Part shown: positions 1 through 11,311 of the stretch, piece by piece | Layout: each line of letters opens with the position of its first letter | Position numbering within the stretch: position 1 is the first letter of the stretch | Origin: Uloborus plumipes | Taxonomy: Eukaryota > Arthropoda > Arachnida > Araneae > Uloboridae | Length of the DNA: 64,000 nucleotides | Assembly: GCA_038373865.1 (NCBI GenBank) | Contig: JAXGGA010003963.1 | Span: 1-64,000, forward strand | Direction: 5' to 3' | Program-made: the position numbers and the translations under genes | The notes under the pieces: generated by a model | Told to the model about the DNA's origin: nothing | Database searches by the model: none | What the model saw: only the letters and a program-made list of their open reading frames with translations

Positions 1-63
1 ATCAGATTTTTTTCAACTAAGTCGCGCATTGACGCATCAATGAAATATGGTTTTACTTGAAAT
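1..63. repeat. Direct repeat, left copy
   Basis: Almost identical to 1994-2056 (about 63 bases, one mismatch seen). The two copies lie outside the TTAA-flanked element, 65 bases left and 64 bases right of it. The repeat may extend beyond the window's left edge. Confidence 0.85.
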
Positions 64-131
64 AGCATGCTATAAAATTTTTCTTAACACAGTTTAAATT
101 TTCCATCTACGATGTAATGATGTTGCTTTAA

Positions 132-1925
132 CCCATTAATGCCTAGCGTCCCTTTTTAGGGACGGTCCAAAAAGTGTGTCTGAATTTTCCAAAAATGAAC
201 ATTTCAACCAAATAATTGTGTTCAATTATTACTTTGGTATTGCTTCAATTCTGTATTAACAGATTGCAGCACATAACCGCTGTAAAGTGTGATCTGTAGC
301 CATTTGATTATGATCTTTATCAAAAATTACATCGTTCACAATCTCAAGAACAAAAAGCTAAGTTTTTAAAGTTATTAACAAGTAAATCTATCTGTGTTTG
401 ATATATGTGCTACTTTGATCGATGTTTTAGTTTACCTTTTTTTGCAATTTTGTAAATTTTAAATTTTTTAGGATTTTATAGCAATTTAAGAACGTCCCTA
501 AAAAGGGACGCTAGGCACCAAAGGCTGCATTGTTTAACCGTTGCTGATTTCTTGCTTAGAATCTATAATTTATATCAAAAGAAGTTAGTAAATGTTTTTA
601 GACTGAAAAACAGATAATAATTGTCATTTTTAAAACTTATTTTATTTTAAAAATCTAATTAAATTAAATTAATTAATATATAAACTTAATTATACAATGT
701 TCTTAAATATTTTCTCTTCTTTTTTTTAATTACAAAAAATACTCAAGGTAAATTTTGAAAGAAAGCTATTTCAAAAATGTAATTCTTTAAAACACTAATT
801 ATTCGTTGTATTTAATTACTTTTCCATAATGCATTTAGGTGTTTATTATTGTTTAGTCTGACTGTTGGGGGGGGGGAGAAGCCCTAAGCTGTTTCAGAAG
901 CTTAGCATTTAACCTTGATGAAGAATTCAAGGATTGCATATGTGTCTGTTGTTTGGGAAAGGGGGGGGGGGTGCAGATTTAATTTCAGAATTCCCTGAGC
1001 ATGCCAATTTTGATCTTTACTGTGACAATTTATTTACTTCTCTTGCGCTCCTACGTGATAATTTGTCTTAGAAAAGTTTTGCGCAAGAATCGGATTAAAA
1101 AATGCTCATGAACTAAAGTTACGTTGTTCAAAAAGAAAAGAGAGGAAGTTTTGAATAAATGTCGATGACAGGTAAAATAAAATTACGTTGGTTCGGTGGA
1201 ATAATGGCAATGTCATAACAATTTTGCATTTAATCTTCATGGAGCTTATTCTATTGTAAAGGCTAAGCGACTGTCCAATAGCGAAAGAAAGTAATTGAAT
1301 TTGATGAACCAAATATATATGGTTGCTCAGTACAATCGTTGCATAGGAAAAAAGATCCCATGCATCAAATATCGGGAACTACCGGTTCTTGATCCACTCT
1401 AAAAAATGGTGGTAGCCGCTCTTCATTTTTATTTTTAGAAGCTGCTGTACAAAATGCATTGAGTTCAAGAGTACCGGATTGAGTTAGGTATTATGGGGCT
1501 AGTTGTTATATTTCTTTAAATAAGACTCAGGTAAGATGTGCCCATTGAAGTAAAAGAGCTTATCTGAATGTAGCAAATGCAATACGTAGGTTTGCAGAAC
1601 AAATGCATTGCTGACTTTCATACTCAAAAACACCAATATTTCCTTGTTCTCTGAATCTACTTCCCAGTTTATGTTAATTCCTGCTTTTATTTCTCCTTTT
1701 AAATTGTCATTTTCAATATTACATCGTAGGCAGAAAAACAATTTTGGTAAAAATGTATGTACCCTCTGGTGCCTAGCGTCCCTTTTTAGGGACGATTTTT
1801 CTTTCTTAAATAAAAAATTTATTTTTTACATGATAATTTTTTAACTATTTTTCCTGTCCATTGAACACTATTTGTAACCAGTATACAAAGTATCGTTGAA
1901 AAAAAAAATGTCAGGCATTAATGGG
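132..1925. mobile_element. piggyBac-like non-autonomous element, long copy
   Basis: Flanked by TTAA at 128-131 and 1926-1929. Ends are CCCATTAATGCCTA and its inverse, the CCC/GGG plus TTAA layout of piggyBac elements. Just inside the left end is a hairpin CGTCCCTTTTTAGGGACG; the same hairpin recurs inverted at 491-510 and directly near 1775-1793. It shares both ends with the 506-bp copy at 25860-26365, but that copy lacks most of the part between about 380 and 1660 here. No transposase was recognised; the short open frames inside look random. Confidence 0.75.
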
Positions 1926-1993
1926 TTAAGTAAGTTGAAGAAAGTTGGAAAATTTTTCAGCTGTTATTTTGTTCGGCGTCAGTACAACATTTC

Positions 1994-2056
1994 ATCAGAT
2001 TTTTTTCAACTAAGTCGCGCATTGACGCATCAATGAAATATGGTTTTTCTTGAAAT
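1994..2056. repeat. Direct repeat, right copy
   Basis: Partner of 1-63, offset 1993 bases. It is too long to be a transposition target duplication, so it points to a tandem duplication or larger repeat unit containing the piggyBac-like element. Confidence 0.85.
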
Positions 2057-2169
2057 ATTAAGTACGATGAGCTTGCTATGTTTAAAAGATACCATTAACA
2101 ATTCATTGACATAAAAATCTTCATCTCTTCTGATATGGCACAATTAACATTCTCATTCTCTAATCTCTT

Positions 2170-2330
2170 CAGTGGGAAAAAGTGTTAGGAAAAGTAAGAA
2201 GGAAAGAAAACAGAGAAAAAGATTTAGTAAGTAAAAAAAGGGAGAGATAGAAATTACGTCATCGGCAACACAAAGGAAAATATGTGAAAGAAAGAAAGAG
2301 AAAGAAAGAAAAAAAAAAAAAGCCTGAAAG
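2170..2330 (+). repeat. Purine-rich tract
   Basis: Long A/G-dominated stretch with GAAA, AGAAAG and A-run units and few pyrimidines. Low-complexity DNA, possibly able to form triplex structure. No gene seen. Confidence 0.5.
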
Positions 2331-2683
2331 CAAAATCATCAAGAGTACTTGAGTAATCTTTCAGTCAGAAGTGGATGAACATTTTTCAAGCTCAGTATAT
2401 ATTATTTATTTCTTTTTTTTTTTAACTCCCCTCCCCGCTCCTATAATTGAAAATAAGCTTAAAAGATCCTGAAAAAATTCCGGTTGTAAATTAATTTTAC
2501 TCAACTATATATAAATTTGTGAATCGCAATGCTTTATATCACTCCCTCCCCTTGCAGTTGAGCATTTAAGATCGCCTTAAAATGTATTTATGTCAAAAAA
2601 TAAAAGAACAATCGATTTCACAAAAAAAAAACTAGAAAGCATTTTTGAAAACGATTTTGAAGATATCTTGATACAAGGACTAA

Positions 2684-2858
2684 CAAGCCCGTCATTTAGG
2701 GGGGGGGGCAGGGGGGGGGTCAATTGACCCCCCCAGACTTTGAGAAATCAATGTATTTACATATAAGTGGGCGTGGCTTTTGATGTTTTCCGATGAAATT
2801 GCATTGAGTTTGGACCCTTTGCCCCCTCCCCCTGGAAAAAGTTGAAATGACGTCCCTG
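2684..2858. mobile_element. Short hAT-like MITE
   Basis: Perfect 8-bp target duplication AGGACTAA at 2676-2683 and 2859-2866. Ends CAAGCCCGTCATTT and CAGGGACGTCATTTC (inverse) form an imperfect terminal inverted repeat. 175 bp, with long G and C runs inside and no coding capacity. The 8-bp duplication and CA..TG ends suit hAT. Confidence 0.75.
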
Positions 2859-2866
2859 AGGACTAA

Positions 2867-3406
2867 ACATTGAAAAGAAGAATGAGAATACTGGAAGAGA
2901 CAATAACCAGAATTACAATTCAAGTAAAAAATGTTTTCTAGTTATCTCTAGATAGAATAAACAGAGGAACATTAATTGTGTGTGGGAGTAAAATTTTTCT
3001 TTCCACCAAACACGAAAACATCAGGCAGAACTATGTATTTAAACACATTGAAATTTTCACTGTAAATGGTAGATATGGATTTAGTTGTTTTAAGGAATCT
3101 TGTCTTCAATGAGTAAGAATGGCGGCATGTGAAAATAACTTTATTATTCGGTAACTTTTTCAAAAAATTTAAATTTTGCAATTTTACCTGAATTTAAGTT
3201 AAATTATTTGTAGAACTTCCAATCATATTTGACTTCACGTCTATCAACATCATGCATGATAGGCGAAAGCTAAGAACTATTTTTGGTTCTTCTGAATGTG
3301 GAAGACAAATCCACATTCACATAAAAAATCTAATAATTAGTACTACTTACACGCCGGATGGTCTAGACAGTTTCTTAACGCATATAAAATGTTACCTTGT
3401 GCTGTC

Positions 3407-3443
<37 letters not shown>

Positions 3444-5013
3444 AATCTAAACTGCTATATTGACAACGCGTTAGTCAGAAAAGCAATCTTGTCTTCTGGG
3501 CTTGTTAAAGCAGACCAAGTTTTAGAAAGTAAGAGCTCGAAACTTCTACTGTTATGTATGGTGCTTTAGGGAAACATAATTACCGAAAATTGAGTAACAC
3601 ACATTTATTAAAATTCAGCAATATATTATTCCAAATCTATTCTCTCCGTGTTTTTGTTGAAAAATAAAGTAATATTTAATCATACATGAATTTCGGAAAC
3701 ATACCTTTTAAAGTTGCTATACATAGTAGAACCTTGCTTTACGAAACAGCTGGACATTGGAATCTTTGCAATGCATTGTTGAGGAGCATTTGTAGTATAA
3801 ATGAAGTGAAAATAATTTTCACATTAAAGCAACTGACATACTGGGCCTCCGAGAGCCCAGGAGGGCACTTTATTAATTGGACACTGGCCCCCTCCTCTCG
3901 TAAAACTTATACTCCTCATATTCCGAGCCCCCACCCCACAAGGACCGGGTCCCTAGTTTTTGACTGGGTTGAAATAGCCTCTCGTCGTTCCTAGACACAT
4001 AACCAGTCATCAGCACAAACTAATTAACGTACTACAAGGTAATGCGAAGCTTCATCTGATGAAGACATTGTATGTATCTGAAATCTCTAAAGATTACCGG
4101 TTAAATTAAACCCAAACTGCCAAAACAGTCCAGGTTTAATGTGTTGTATAAGTTGGCTTTTTAATATTGTAAACTTGTCTGAGACAATGTTAGCACAGTT
4201 ATGAAAAAAAAAAAAAAAAAATACATAATATGCCATACGTTACTAACGCAAAGGAGATGGACGATTACAAGAAACATTAACTTTTTCCACTGAAAAGAGA
4301 GTCGAGTCTCCCCGCTGAATTACATAGAACCTTTTGTTAGTACTTTTTATTTCACTTAATGGTTGTTTATTATTGATTGGAATGGCAAATGCATATTATT
4401 TGGGGGTAAATTCTGGAAGTTTACCGTAATTTTTGAAAGGAAAGAATAATAGTTGTCATAATTTTAATTAAGAATTACCTACCAGAAAACAGGAATATAA
4501 TTTGGCAGTTTTGGGTTTAAATCGAATAAACTATCCATCTGTCTTCGTTAGAGGGATGAAGGCCTCGTATATGATGTGAATTGGTTCGCGGCGATGACTA
4601 GTTATGTGTCTGTTGCTTTGACGAAGAACATCTTCTTTTCATGTCAGCACAATTTTAAACTACATTTTCTAAAAGCTGATGTCACTTTAATTTATCAAAT
4701 ACTAGCAATTTTACGTAAAAAACCTTAGATACTTGCACATTTATTTGTGCTTTTATGCGCTTCCCATTTGCCTATCAGTCAACTTCCTCTAAACGTAAAT
4801 ATTGTCGTAGATTGTCTTTAATGGTTTAAAAAGGCATGATCTAATACAAGTAGGTATAAAAAATGCTTATTGTCTTGTTAAAAAATTTAAATTTATGTAC
4901 ATTAAAAAAAAATCGAAAAGAAAATAAAATAACAGAAAGAAAGAAAAGAAGAAAAAGAAAAATATATTTAAAAAAATCACACGAATGAAACAATGTAGGA
5001 TCACATGATTTAT
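2867..5013. other. 3' flank of mindin, no gene seen
   Basis: AT-rich sequence downstream of mindin. It has a 31-base A run at 3409-3439, another near 4203-4221 and a GC-richer patch at 3840-3990. A pyrimidine/purine-biased stretch at 4860-4960 probably belongs to the 3' UTR side. Open frames here lack recognisable motifs. Confidence 0.5.
4740..4745 (-). promoter_or_regulatory. Candidate polyadenylation signal of mindin
   Basis: AATAAA on the minus strand about 270 nt past the stop codon. A second AATAAA at 5013-5008 overlaps the end of the stop codon and is too close to be the only signal. In such AT-rich sequence chance matches are common. Confidence 0.22.
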
Positions 5014-5209
5014 TCACTGCCATCGGAAAAAAGTTGTTTCATTCCGACATGTTTCATTGCTCCGACACCATTTGGACTCCTGAAGCGCTGGGCAAGGGCG
5101 ACCTCCTCTCAATGAATAATGCGTCACCTTTCGGTTCCGAACTTGTTCTCCAAACCCACAAGTGTTGCTACACCTACCCCACTCGGACCATTCACTTACT
5201 CGACAGGGC
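5014..5209 (-). CDS. Spon2: Mindin terminal exon 4: thrombospondin type-1 repeat and stop
   Basis: Encodes a TSR beginning PCRVSEWSEWGRCSNTCG and ending in a short tail after the sixth cysteine, then TGA at 5016-5014. With the exon 3 donor at 15615 the acceptor must be CCCAAG|G (exon from 5209), forming Arg-256 across the junction. The alternative acceptor TTTCCTTAG|GCC, seven bases upstream (exon from 5216), has the better polypyrimidine tract but needs the weaker GTATAG donor. Both give an open frame into the same TSR; they differ only in the few linker residues before PC. Confidence 0.85.
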
Positions 5210-5688
5210 CTTGGGCCTAAGGAAAGAGAAACATAAATCTTAATTAATACAAAGGTTTCTTTTAATAGCGTATAAAAATGCAAATTTTAAAGCTATAGAT
5301 AATTGTGATTTTCAATTTTTTTGTCGTAACAATGAATCTTTCATTTCGGAATGCACGCTTTTGCAATGAAGACTCATTGTAATAAAATATTAGGAACATG
5401 TAGTGTCGTTTCACGTAAAAGTTTATATCTGACACAATTTTGTGCTAATTTGACAGAGTAACTTCTCCTGTACCAAAATCACTTTTAGTGTCCATGAACG
5501 AGCATGCTTTGATCAAAGGAAAAACGTGCAGATAATACAACTTAAAACATATCTAGTTGAAAGAAAATGGTTTAGTATGATAAAAAACAACGAGCAAAGT
5601 TTAGGAAAAATAGCTAGTTCTTACAATTGAAGGACAAAAAAATCTTATTTTGCGTTTTTTTTTGCATGCTATTTTATGTTCCAGATCG

Positions 5689-5758
<70 letters not shown>

Positions 5759-8700
5759 GGTTCATTAAAAAAAACCTTTTTTAAGTGCATTAAACATTTA
5801 AAGCTGTATTTCTGTACAATTTTGTCAATGTTGTTTAGAAATGAAGAAAGTTTAACAAAATATCAGTGAATTAATTTAAATCAAAATTTTGGCTACTTAT
5901 AAATAAAAAAAATTTAATCCCCCCCCCCAAGAGCAATGTATGAAATAGTTAACTTCTTTTGACAGAATAATTTATATTCAATAGTTTTTCGAATTCTACT
6001 TACAGACATCTAGATTTTTTTTAAAAAACCGTCACATTCGTTATTAAAAAAAATTGAAAAAACATTTGTAAAATATTTCAAGGACGAATTTTGGTCAACA
6101 AATGTCATCAGTTTTTCAAGATAGAAATGTTATATGAGAGAAAGGGAAGTGTTTAAATTGATTACAAAGTCGATATACTTGTATTGACAAAAAAAGAATG
6201 CTTTTAAGTTAATAAAAAAGAATTTCTTACGTAATGCAATTGCTTGAGTGTGCGACAACCCCCCCCCCTATTCTTTTCGCGTTTACTAAATTTCAATGGA
6301 AACAAAATGTTAAAGTGAAGACCTTAAATGTAGCTTTCTAACAATGATACTCCTATTGCAGTAAAGCGAACTTTCCTTTTTTTTTTTTAACTCTAGGAAA
6401 ATTGCAAAGCGGTGAATATTTCCATTTCTTTTGAATAATTAAAAGTTAAACTTGATTACATGGCTTTTATATGTGTAGAAAATTTACCTATAACATGACT
6501 AGAATGTTCTAGAATGATAAGAAAAATGAAGTTATTATTATTATTATTATTATTATTTTAACATGTGCACAATAATGAAGATGAAAACTGCACAAAAAAT
6601 TAAAAAAAAAAAAATTAAAAAGCGATAGCGTCCAAATTTTTTACATAATCTCAAATTTGGGTAAATTACAGTTAGATTTAATTCTTCACTATATTTTTTT
6701 TATTAAATTTAAGCTCTAGATGTTGTCTGCCTACCTCCCAGCATGTAAGTCCCCAGGTGCCTGTTGTAAATTATCACAACATTACAGTTCCTTATACGTA
6801 AAAACAGTACAGAACTATGAGCTCTAAGTCAAAATCTAGGAAAGACTTGCATAGCCGTAATACTGAACCATGCAAAATCTGCAAATCATCAAACCTATAC
6901 TGAAATTATTTCTGTAAAACTTCATCAGATAAATCAATATGAATTCAAAACATGCTATTAAATTTACTTGTAGTTGCTAAATTTCAATTAAGATGATAAA
7001 ACGGGATCTTTTAATTTTTTCTCACTAGTTAAGCAGCTAGCTGCTTTCAAGCAAAATAAGAAAAGAACTAATCGGTTATGAACTATGAAAAAAGTCATTT
7101 CCGGTGATGATGTTCGTATTATACTATGTGATCAGTCATATACTAGTATTTAAATTGGTTTTCCGAAGGTGATTTAAAAAGAAAAAAAAATCGAGGATTA
7201 AGCATCCAATCTCTTCTTCATATATGGCTTAAAAAAAAACTAAATAGAGCCTTTTTTTTCTTTCACTGTTTTTAGACGGCTATAATATTACACTTTTTTT
7301 TCCCACCATAACACTTGGTGAAGCAGATAAACGACTGAAGATTTACTCACACATAAAATGCCTTTCAAAAGGTTTTGTAACCTAAGATGATTATTTCACA
7401 GCACATGCCAATCAGACTATTTAGAAGATTTATTAAGCCTTGAAACTTCAAAAGAAAATTAGGGTGAACAACCTCAAGTAATTGGCTTACAAAGTAGCTA
7501 TTCTATAATTGGCTGATTATTTTTAATTCGGCTCATATTTCTAATGCCGTAAGTACAATATTGTGGCAGCGTTCAAGAACCTCAGGAAAAAGAGTATCTT
7601 GAGAAACGTTTCTCAAAAGATTAATCTTTATTGACGCTTCTTTTAACAGTAAATTTCACACATTTAACGATATTGAAAACGTATTCAAAACTTGAGTATT
7701 ATCAATATGAGTGAATTATGAACTTGTGTTACTTCAATGTACAAAATTATAACCAATAAATAGGTTTATTGTTTATTGCTTTTACTCGGTGGTGTTCAAC
7801 TTTTTTTATGCGAGGACCGTACTTTGTACTAAGATGAACCTCTCGGTTCAGAGCACATATTAAAATATTAAATTTAAATCTTTTGACATAACATGGGAAA
7901 ACGACGAAGAGGAAAAAACTGTAAACCAGCTTATTCTATTGATAAGAACTTTCCATCTGATTTTTAGAAATCATTTTTGACTATTTTTCTTCAAATTGGC
8001 TGCAATCATTAGTCATACCGAATGAAGATGATCGACTGCTTTGTAAAGTTATAAAATCTATTTTTCGATGTCTAACATTGAACATAACAGCAGGCCACTG
8101 GCCACATATCGCTCGCGGGCGGTCAGCTGAGCAGTGCTGCTTTAGCTGATCAAAGGTAAAAATTTAAATCTTGTGCAAAGTAATGTATGTAGGAAACAAA
8201 AGAAAAATTCAATCGATCTCCTCAAAAAATAGCATGCTTTTTTATCAGGAGACACATACTCCAAAATACATCCTCAGCATGATATTTTTTTTTTTGTGTG
8301 TAAGTGCATATGGTTTGCAACCATTTGATAAGCTGTTCATGTTTTAATAGAAGCTCTTTTTTTTTGTCGTATGCCAGCCCGACTGGCAATTTGGGGTGCG
8401 CTGCTTCACTTTTCCAACTGTACCGTAATTTGGTGTGAAGTCCGACTTCCACAGTACACGCATGCCATAAGTACCCGTTTATGGGGTAGGCAACCTTTCA
8501 CAACAACACATTTACACAAAGAAAGGACAAGGACAGGAGAGAGAAAGCACATCCATGCCCAAGCCGGGACTCGAACTCGGGACCACACCATCCGTGGCAG
8601 ACTGCTCTGACCACTAGACAAGGCGGCCGACAATAGAAGCTCTTGCATACCCAACACTTTCTATGCATATGATGATTAGTAGATGTATTTTTTCATTGCA

Positions 8701-11263
8701 AAAAAAAAAAAAAACGATTTATGCGAAAGTAAACATGGCATAAGCAAAGTTATTATAAATGCACGTCAATATCTCGAAGTAATTTTGTTTACATCTAAAG
8801 TTATATATTTTGAAGAATTTTGAATCAATTTCCTAGATGCTTCACATTTCTTCAGTATTTTTTAAAACTACAAATTTTTGAATAGGGGAGACCTGGGCTA
8901 GCTGGCATAGTTTTTACTTCTCGATTTTTCTAATTTTTTCTGTTGTTAATGCCTCTGATAGGGTAACATCTTAGCTACAAAAAGCCACTAGGAACATCAT
9001 TTAAAATTTACTGGGAAACTCGTAAAAAATATTTTTCGAAGGCTCCTCAACAGTGCCAACTTACCCCGGAGTCGGAATAAGTTGGCAGATGCATCTGGGT
9101 ATGTTGGCATAACATTGTTTGAAATGATAAATTTGCAGCAACAATTTTTTTTTTATTTTTCAAATATCTATTTAAATAGATTATAAGGTAATATGTCAAA
9201 ACAAAGTTTTAAGAAACATGTATTACCATTGTAGGTAGGTTACAAATGTTTCATGTCAACTGCAAAAGATCCCCATCTGCCCATCTTTATTCTCATCATT
9301 ATACTGAGGAAACAAGAAATTATAGCTATCCTCACTATCAGCATACGGTATAGCATCAGAGAAAGCCTCATCAGTTTCAGTGCTACTAATATCTTTCTTC
9401 TTTGAACGTTTCTTTGCAGTATTCTTTGATTTCATAGTCATGGTTTTTGTTTTCTTTCTTTGTCCTTTCAACGTAAAGTGCTTTTATTTTATTTTCTCAT
9501 CTTTTTTTTTGCCAGTTCATTTTCAACTGAAGTGTCGGTTCGGATTGTACAGTGCCTCCTATTTTTTCCTCCGGTTGTCCGTTTTCGTGACCCTGCACTT
9601 GGAAAAGGCTGAATGTCTTTAGTGGTCACAAGTCGACATGTTTCGGAGGAGCAGGTTGCACTAGTGGGGATTGAAGCTTCACTTCCTTTAACGCTAGCAA
9701 TAGGGGCGTTTTTAACACTAGCACTACCCTAACCAGTAGTAGGAACATTTTCAACACCAGCATCACCCGTACTAGTCGAAGGGACAGCAGGTTGTTCTGT
9801 GTAGGTATCTATAGGTATCTATGCGTGTAGGTATCTATGCGATATCACGCCAACATCATGGTGGGGTAAGTTGGCATAGATCGCTGGCCTATGCCAAGAT
9901 ACCCCAAGCAAGGGCGTAGCTAGGGGGGTGCAGGGGGGTGCAGCTGCACCCCCCTAGATCAGAGCCAATGGGAGGTCACTGGAATCTCCCATTTTATTTA
10001 TTTATTTATTTATTTTGACAAACGATTTTGTCCCCTTTCATACTTTTCATTGTAACATGCTGGTCACCAGCATGTTACTATAAAGCTACTGCTTTGTTCT
10101 TTTAGAAATATTTTATACCATCCATTGGTTTAAGGTGTGCATGACTGAATAAAGTATAGTTTCTTTGAGTTCATAATTTCTCCTTTTTTTGTGCAAATAG
10201 AATTTCAAGCACTTTTTTCTCTTTCTTTCTTGCTTTTTTCTTTTTGTTTTTATTGAAAAATTTGACTTTTATGCTAATTTTTGGGAACTTTATATAAACT
10301 GAGTTATTATACCTAGTATTGATTACTTTTCAGAAAATGATAGTAAGCTTGCCTGTTTTTGAGGAGAAAATTTTTAATTTACCGAATAAAACTCAGAACT
10401 TTACTGAATGATTAAAAAATAAATAAATAAAATACAAGAATGCATGCTTGTCTACCAAAAGAGACGTGAGGCATCACGAAAATAAATAAATTAATTAATT
10501 AAAGAAAAAAAAAGAAGTTCAGCCTTGCAATACTGTCTCACTGTTTTCAAATTTCATCAGCCAGTTTGTATCGGATAAGAACTTTTTGGGAGGTCACAGT
10601 GACCTCCTATTGGGGTACCACTGCTTGCACCCCCCTAACGTGAGTCCTGGCTACGCCCTTGACCCCAAGCTGACTCTGCCAACTAGCCCCAAAGGCATTT
10701 TCTGGATAACATAGCGGTCCCTGGGCAGCGGTCCTGCCCAGAATACAATTGACTGAGAATCCAGTAACTACATCAATCCCCAGGCTATTAGTCACTGTAT
10801 GCACCATAAACTTGGAGTACTTGAACAAAATTTTTAAAGGTACTGAAAAACGAAAAGCAAATCGGAAAAAAAATTGACTCACCAGTAAGAAAAACACAAA
10901 AAAAAAAAAAAATCCATATTCTTTGAACGCATGCTAGCAAGACACTAAAACTGTTGTAGATGAGGCAGCAGGTTGCCGAGTATGTCTCATCACGACGGCA
11001 GCGCTGTGGGCCCTGTGTACTAGAAAATAAAGGCACAGTGCCAACGTGCCCCTTATGCCAAATAGCCCCGGTCTCCCCTATACATATTTTTTAAAGATTT
11101 TTTTTGGAACACTATTTTTTTTCAAAGTGTCTCGAAGATGTAAATACAGACAATCTACGTTCGTAATTTGGAGATCCATATAAAAAAATGTAAAATTGTA
11201 ACATCCTAAGCACCCTATATTTTGTATTTTATGCTCTGAAGTATCACTATTATTCAGGTATAT

Positions 11264-11311
<48 letters not shown>

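Larger units (their letters stand above)
8885..11078. mobile_element. TA-flanked pogo-like element 1 (phrase GGGGTAAGTTGGCA)
   Basis: TA on both sides (8883-8884 and 11079-11080). Terminal inverted repeats start GGGGAGACCTGGGCTAGCTG and GGGGAGACCGGGGCTATTTG. Variants of the phrase on AAGTTGGCA recur inside both ends (about 9055-9115, 9860-9905, 10660-10695, 11035-11065). It contains a degenerate minus-strand pogo-type coding remnant (9256-9790) and a hAT MITE (9909-10661). It sits in mindin intron 3. Confidence 0.7.

Noticed and set aside
5034..5243. Plus-strand open frame opposite mindin exon 4
   Set aside because: Antisense shadow of the thrombospondin repeat exon.
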